From a virus, in the IMG/VR virus record IMGVR_UViG_3300040751_005239, positions 1 to 47,662 of that record: a stretch of 47,662 nucleotides of DNA; one strand, 5' to 3'. A program made the translations under genes and the position numbers. Position 1 is the first letter of the stretch. The number at the start of each line of letters is the position of its first letter. Shown piece by piece: positions 43,745-47,662 of this stretch. Below the pieces are notes generated by a model, which was not told the origin of the DNA, did no database searches, and saw only the letters and a list, made by a program, of their open reading frames with translations.

Positions 43745-46680
43745 GTTATTGATAGATTTGATCCGTCAACGTCTAAACCAGTAACTCCTCCAACTCTAGG
43801 TAGGTCGGTTTGTTGTGCGCCATTTTGTTGTAAAACGTATACGCTTAAAACTGCGTTTTTAGGCATATAGATTGTAGAGGATCCTTTAAGTGTATTAGCT
43901 GCAGTCCCAATTCCAGCTGCTGAAGTATCACCAGCTGGGAAACGTTCAGCAGGGGCGAAAGAATCTAAAAGTAATGCTCCGGGGGTGGTGTTGGTTCCCG
44001 ACAAGTAAAGTTGATATCCATCGGCAGATATATCTATCTGATGCATCATAACAGCAGTATTTACTAAATAATGACCGTCAAAAGGTGCAGTAAATGCATG
44101 GGAAGTAAATGCATTATGTGTATCTGCTGTTTCACCACCAAATTGAACCTGAACCAAACTGCCTACTGCTATATTGTTTTGGTTTGCACTTGAAAATGCA
44201 TGCACGTGCACTATACCTGGGTTGTGAAAAGTTCCACTTACGACCATATCGCCTGATGCGACGACTGTACCTTTTGTTGATGTACCTTTAGATCCGATTG
44301 TTCCGGACAATAATATATTTACATCAGTTCCTAAACTTAATGCAGATATATCTGTTACATTTGCACCAAAAGCTAATTGATCTGTTCCACCATCTGAATA
44401 TATTGCTGCTTGAAGGTTATTTGTTTCAACTCTAAAATTAATATCTGCAGAAGCTTCATTAAATATGATCTGTTCTGAAGCCCCTTCTCGTAATGTAAGC
44501 ATTCTTGCAGATCCGGCATAGAATTCTATTTCATCGTCAGTGAAATCAATATAGGTATTGGCGTCATTAACACGTGGGTCTGCAGCTGCTAATTTTCCAT
44601 ATAATCGACTAGTAGCCATTAACGGAGACTCTAAAATTAACGTACTATCTGCGTTTCCTGCTACATATACATCGCCTCTTGACTCAATTCCTAAACTAGC
44701 TGTAAGAGCTGATCCGCCTAAAGAAACAATTTCATTTCCACCAGCATCATATAATGATCCGCTAATTACAACATCGCCTCCAAAAAGCGCTGTTCCTTTT
44801 GTAGCAGTTCCTTTTGAGCCTGCCGTCCCTGACATGAATAAATTTACATCGCCTGGAATTCCCGTTGCAGCAAAATATTTTACATGGCTGTCCTGATTAC
44901 CCATTAAAACAAGTTGATCATTACCAGCATCTAAATGAATCGCTGCTTCTAAGTTATTTGAAAGCATTCTAAAATCAATATCTACACCATCCAAATTAAA
45001 AGTTGCAGAGTCTTGACCGCTAGTAGATTCTAAAAAGTCAAAAAATTCAACACCACCAGCCTCTATTTTAATCCTGTCAGTTGTAAAAGCAATTCTTGTG
45101 TCTGAATCTCCATCATGAACTAGAGCAGCACCTGCATTAACATTTCCTGTGGCAGTTACGCCAACTGCGCTAAAAGAACCTGCCTGATCAACAGTTATAT
45201 TAGAGGACACATGAACGATATCTCCTTCAGTTGCTGTTGAATTTTCTACGAAAGGTATATAATATGTCGCTATTGGGTTTGTTGCTGTGGTATCTATTTT
45301 ACCTGCAGAAGATGCACTTATTACAGTTACAACTCCTTCTCGTGTCATAGTAGCATCACCAGAAAGTATTTGCCTTTCAAATGCGCTTGCTGTACTATCA
45401 TAAACTAAAATGCTAGTATCAGATGGAGAAACTGTTAAATCTACGTCAGATAAATCGTCTAGTGAGCTCACACTAGCAGCATCAGAATCAATCGTAATTG
45501 CGCCATTCGAACCGGTTGTTATTGTAATGTCAGTTCCAGCTATTAAATATGAAGTTCCGTCTGTCAATCTAGTGAGTGAACCGCTAATAGCAGTTGGTGC
45601 ATTTAACGTTCCACCTACGTCTAAAGTGCTAGTAATACCTAACGACCCAGTTATACCTACATTTCCTGAAAATTGAGACCCTGATAGTGTGGCTACAACA
45701 GAATCATCAATGTTTAACGTAACTGTACCTGTTGATCCTCCACCAGATAGTCCTGTACCTGCTGTTACACCTTCAATATCACCAGTATTTGTTGTAAATC
45801 CAGCATCATTATTAAAAGCTGAAAGTTTTATTTCGGATGCAGCTTTTCTACTTTCTGCTGTACCGTCTTGCAATATGAATTCTGTTGTTTCTGCAATATC
45901 ACCTGTCATATCTGTTAATTCAGAAAAGTCTAAATTGAACTCTGTGGAACTTAAAGTTAAGCCTGTTCCAGCTGTATATGTTGTATTAGTATTTACTAAA
46001 TCCTGTACTTTACTCAAAGATAATTTTTTAGGTCTACCGGCATCAGAATCATCTGCTATCATTATTTCATCATTAAGTGATCCATTGTTTGAGTCTGTTG
46101 TTAAATCTGTTATATTCATCCCAATTGTAACTTGACCACTTGATCCGGTTGACAATTTAATAGATCCACTTGAAATCAAATAAGGTGATCGATCCGATAA
46201 TTCTGTCAAAGAACCTGATAGATTCGTAACTGTTAAACTATTTGTAGTGCTATTAAAAGTAAAGCTAGCATCTCCTGCGAATGATCCACCGTCGTTAAAC
46301 TGAACTTGACCACTTGATCCACCAGGGGTACCACCGCCACCAGATGAGTCTATTGTTATCTGACCACTTGAAGCCGTTGTTATTGTTATATTTGTTCCTG
46401 CGACCAAATATGAAGTTCCATCCACTAGTTTTGTCAAAGATCCGGATAAACCAGATGAAAATTCAGCTGAACCTGTAAATTGATGTAGATCATCTGATGT
46501 ATCACCGAATTTTGTGGATCCACTTTTAAAGATAATACTTGAAGATACCAAAGTTGTCTTCATTTCATATACGTTAAGAGTTCCAGATACTGTTACGTCT
46601 TGATTAAAAATAACGCTACCGGAAAAAGTTGCGTCTGACGTGAAAGAACTAGAAGCAATTCTAAATTTTGATGCTGCCAT
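43732..46680 (-). CDS. Tail fibre / adhesin with repeats and C1q-like tip (982 aa)
   Basis: A Ser/Gly/Thr-rich fibre protein. A strand-rich N-terminus (residues 1-75) may attach to the virion. Short repeat A occurs at about 79-112, 155-187 and 367-400 (SGSLTxLxDGTSYLxAGT type). Long repeat B occurs at about 526-645 and 706-818, each with a run of GSKGTxTKGT and a closing VVSG. The last 158 residues (825-982) resemble a C1q/TNF jelly roll: a long strand array with AFTAPFDGHYLVNTAVM. This is a typical receptor-binding tip. AGGAG 6 bases before the ATG supports the start. Its GC content is higher than the sugar genes'. Confidence 0.75.
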   Translation of the reverse strand: MAASKFRIASSSFTSDATFSGSVIFNQDVTVSGTLNVYEMKTTLVSSSIIFKSGSTKFGDTSDDLHQFTGSAEFSSGLSGSLTKLVDGTSYLVAGTNITITTASSGQITIDSSGGGGTPGGSSGQVQFNDGGSFAGDASFTFNSTTNSLTVTNLSGSLTELSDRSPYLISSGSIKLSTGSSGQVTIGMNITDLTTDSNNGSLNDEIMIADDSDAGRPKKLSLSKVQDLVNTNTTYTAGTGLTLSSTEFNLDFSELTDMTGDIAETTEFILQDGTAESRKAASEIKLSAFNNDAGFTTNTGDIEGVTAGTGLSGGGSTGTVTLNIDDSVVATLSGSQFSGNVGITGSLGITSTLDVGGTLNAPTAISGSLTRLTDGTSYLIAGTDITITTGSNGAITIDSDAASVSSLDDLSDVDLTVSPSDTSILVYDSTASAFERQILSGDATMTREGVVTVISASSAGKIDTTATNPIATYYIPFVENSTATEGDIVHVSSNITVDQAGSFSAVGVTATGNVNAGAALVHDGDSDTRIAFTTDRIKIEAGGVEFFDFLESTSGQDSATFNLDGVDIDFRMLSNNLEAAIHLDAGNDQLVLMGNQDSHVKYFAATGIPGDVNLFMSGTAGSKGTATKGTALFGGDVVISGSLYDAGGNEIVSLGGSALTASLGIESRGDVYVAGNADSTLILESPLMATSRLYGKLAAADPRVNDANTYIDFTDDEIEFYAGSARMLTLREGASEQIIFNEASADINFRVETNNLQAAIYSDGGTDQLAFGANVTDISALSLGTDVNILLSGTIGSKGTSTKGTVVASGDMVVSGTFHNPGIVHVHAFSSANQNNIAVGSLVQVQFGGETADTHNAFTSHAFTAPFDGHYLVNTAVMMHQIDISADGYQLYLSGTNTTPGALLLDSFAPAERFPAGDTSAAGIGTAANTLKGSSTIYMPKNAVLSVYVLQQNGAQQTDLPRVGGVTGLDVDGSNLSITKIG
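44227..45105 (-). repeat. Long repeat B in the fibre protein (2 copies)
   Basis: Two copies of a 113-120-residue unit, encoded at 44746-45105 and 44227-44565. Shared features in order are TxIxFTxDxIxxxAG, a DIxFRxxxNNLxAAI block, a DQL turn, a GSKGTxTKGT stretch, and G-D-x-V-x-S-G at the end. They are likely stacked fibre-shaft domains copied by internal duplication. Confidence 0.7.
45481..46446 (-). repeat. Short repeat A in the fibre protein (3 copies)
   Basis: Three units of about 33 residues encoded at 46345-46446, 46120-46218 and 45481-45582. Common form: SGSLT followed by L-x-D-x-(T/S)-x-YL(I/V), then a strand pair ending in G-x-(I/V)-T-I. Spacing is uneven, with unrelated shaft sequence between copies 2 and 3. 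Confidence 0.65.
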
Positions 46681-46723
46681 GCTTTTCTCCTATTTTTATA
46701 TTAGCAACTTTAACTTACTTTAC

Positions 46724-47044
46724 CTATTGAATCACAGCGATTGCTTGAAAATGAACTTTTCCTGTAAAAGCTGCAGATGTTGCAAACGTTACAGATGTTG
46801 TTGAAACAGATTTAATATAAACATTAACGTTTGCTTCATCATTTGTTTCCGAGTCATAGGCAGTAGCTGTGACGTAAGGTGCAGATGAAAATACTTTTGT
46901 AAATGTATGAGTTGCTTCATCAGTTGCAGTAAATACAACATCTCCTGATTCTATTAACACGTCGTCTGGTACTCCTTCTAAAATTGGTTTCCTTCTAATG
47001 AAATTATAAACTTTTCTATATCTATTTTTGTCTCTGTTTGCCAT
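46724..47044 (-). CDS. Small beta-rich virion protein, H-type-lectin-like (tentative)
   Basis: A 106-residue protein. A basic N-terminal stretch (MANRDKNRYRKVYNFIRRKP) is followed by six or more short strands (THTFTKVFSSAPYVTATAYD, VNVYIKSVSTTSVTFATSAA, and KVHFQAIAV at the end). The strand order and F-x-x-x-F...P-x-V pattern resemble H-type lectin sandwich domains found in phage tail proteins. Adjacent to the fibre gene, so an adaptor or small receptor-binding module is likely. Family match is tentative. Confidence 0.5.
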   Translation of the reverse strand: MANRDKNRYRKVYNFIRRKPILEGVPDDVLIESGDVVFTATDEATHTFTKVFSSAPYVTATAYDSETNDEANVNVYIKSVSTTSVTFATSAAFTGKVHFQAIAVIQ

Positions 47045-47053
47045 ATTAATTCT

Positions 47054-47662
47054 CTATAATATTTTTGCTGCTACAGCAGATAAATATGATCTTTCTCCCT
47101 TTTTTAACTGAACATGCCCGGCGATTTCCTCATCTTTGAATTTTTCTCCTACAATTGTTAACCCGTTAGATAAGGAATCAATATAAGGAGTATCAATTTG
47201 ATCGATATCCCCTAATAAAACAATTTTAGAATTTTCACCAATTCTTGTTATGACTGTTTTTAATTCATGAATTGTCGCGTTTTGTGCTTCATCAATAATA
47301 AAAAATGTATCAGCAAATGTTCTTCCTCTCATAAAAGCGAGTGGTGCAATCTCTATTTGTCCTTTATCTTTCATCGACTTGAAATAAGTCAAATCTTTAT
47401 CTTTTAATCCTTGCCTAAAATTGTCCATGATTGGTGATATCCATGGAAGCATTTTATCATTCATATCACCGGGTAAAAAACCAATATCTCGTCCTACAGG
47501 TTGAACGTTTCTTGTAATTACAATTCTTTTATATTTGCCTTCATTTAATCCAGCTATTCCTGCCATTAACGTAAGAAACGTTTTCCCGCTACCTGCTAAT
47601 CCTGTTATTGAAACCAACGGCACGTCTTCAGCAAATAAAAGATTTAATGCAAATAACTGTTC
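47054..47662 (-). CDS. phoH: PhoH-like P-loop ATPase, 5' end cut by window edge
   Basis: The frame is open to the edge at 47662, so the N-terminus is missing; the GTG at 47623 is internal. The visible part begins EQLFALNLLFAEDVPLV and continues SITGLAGSGKTFL, the Walker A of PhoH. FFIIDEAQNATIHELKTVIT is Walker B with the following helix, and VLLGDIDQIDTP is the sensor segment. PhoH-like genes are common in marine myoviruses and are often phosphate-stress linked; the biochemical role is probably RNA or nucleotide related. Confidence 0.85.
   Translation of the reverse strand, partial: EQLFALNLLFAEDVPLVSITGLAGSGKTFLTLMAGIAGLNEGKYKRIVITRNVQPVGRDIGFLPGDMNDKMLPWISPIMDNFRQGLKDKDLTYFKSMKDKGQIEIAPLAFMRGRTFADTFFIIDEAQNATIHELKTVITRIGENSKIVLLGDIDQIDTPYIDSLSNGLTIVGEKFKDEEIAGHVQLKKGERSYLSAVAAKIL

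Noticed and set aside
45689-46135. Plus-strand open frames of up to 148 codons opposite the fibre, gp6 and other genes
   Set aside because: They mirror repetitive or well-identified minus-strand genes, lack ribosome sites and have no recognised features.
46693-46700. TATAAAAA on the minus strand upstream of the fibre gene, close to the T4 late promoter TATAAATA
   Set aside because: Transcription would begin near 46686, after the AGGAG ribosome site at 46687-46691, so the message would lack its ribosome site.
1-47662. tRNA genes, CRISPR arrays, insertion sequences and attachment sites
   Set aside because: No cloverleaf-like, repeat-spacer or transposase signal was found, and there are no long noncoding gaps to hold them.

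Overview
The window is a piece of a tailed-phage genome of the T4-like myovirus type. The evidence is a baseplate block (gp5-like hub/spike, gp25, gp6/J-like), a gp55-like late sigma factor, a PhoH ATPase, and long LamG-containing and fibre proteins. The DNA is AT-rich, and sampled lines run from about 23% GC in the sugar genes to about 35% in the fibre gene. All 44 recognised genes are on the minus strand. They are packed with overlaps or gaps of a few bases, and the largest gap is 76 bases. I see no tRNA, rRNA, CRISPR array or insertion sequence. PhoH and the LamG/fibre style suggest a marine phage of a low-GC host, but the host cannot be named from the sequence.

Layout in transcription order (high to low coordinates). 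(1) 47662-43732: 5'-truncated phoH, a small beta-rich protein, and a 982-residue fibre with two families of internal repeats and a C1q-like end. (2) 43655-22752: an unusually long glycan/nucleotide-sugar island of 24 genes. It has seven glycosyltransferases or GT-like proteins, three class I methyltransferases, a radical SAM/SPASM protein, a split transketolase, a GmhA-type isomerase, an AroE-like dehydrogenase and a nucleotidyltransferase-kinase fusion. It also has two mannose-6-phosphate-isomerase-type cupins, a HAD phosphatase, a truncated UDP-glucose-dehydrogenase-type enzyme, and a subcluster of nucleotidyltransferase, SerK/SbnI-like ParB-fold kinase, DUF711 protein and alkaline-phosphatase-superfamily enzyme. 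(3) 22715-21223: an Fe-S PD-(D/E)XK nuclease, a QueF-family protein and a ferredoxin. (4) 21158-17301: two more GT4 glycosyltransferases, a small membrane protein, the late sigma factor and a coiled-coil protein. (5) 17299-1: hub/spike, gp25, gp6, a DNRLRE-like protein, three large LamG or unknown proteins, and two further structural proteins, the last cut by the window edge.

How the genes may fit together (inference): transketolase could make sedoheptulose 7-phosphate, and the GmhA-type isomerase an aldoheptose phosphate. The kinase and nucleotidyltransferase domains, with the HAD phosphatase, could then make an NDP-heptose-like donor. The AroE-like, cupin and methyltransferase proteins may tailor it, and the glycosyltransferases would attach it. 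The acceptor (virion protein, host surface glycan or DNA) is not visible. The SerK-like/nucleotidyltransferase/AP-superfamily genes could add a phospho-amino-acid or phospho-alcohol group. The QueF-like protein hints at 7-deazaguanine chemistry elsewhere in the genome.
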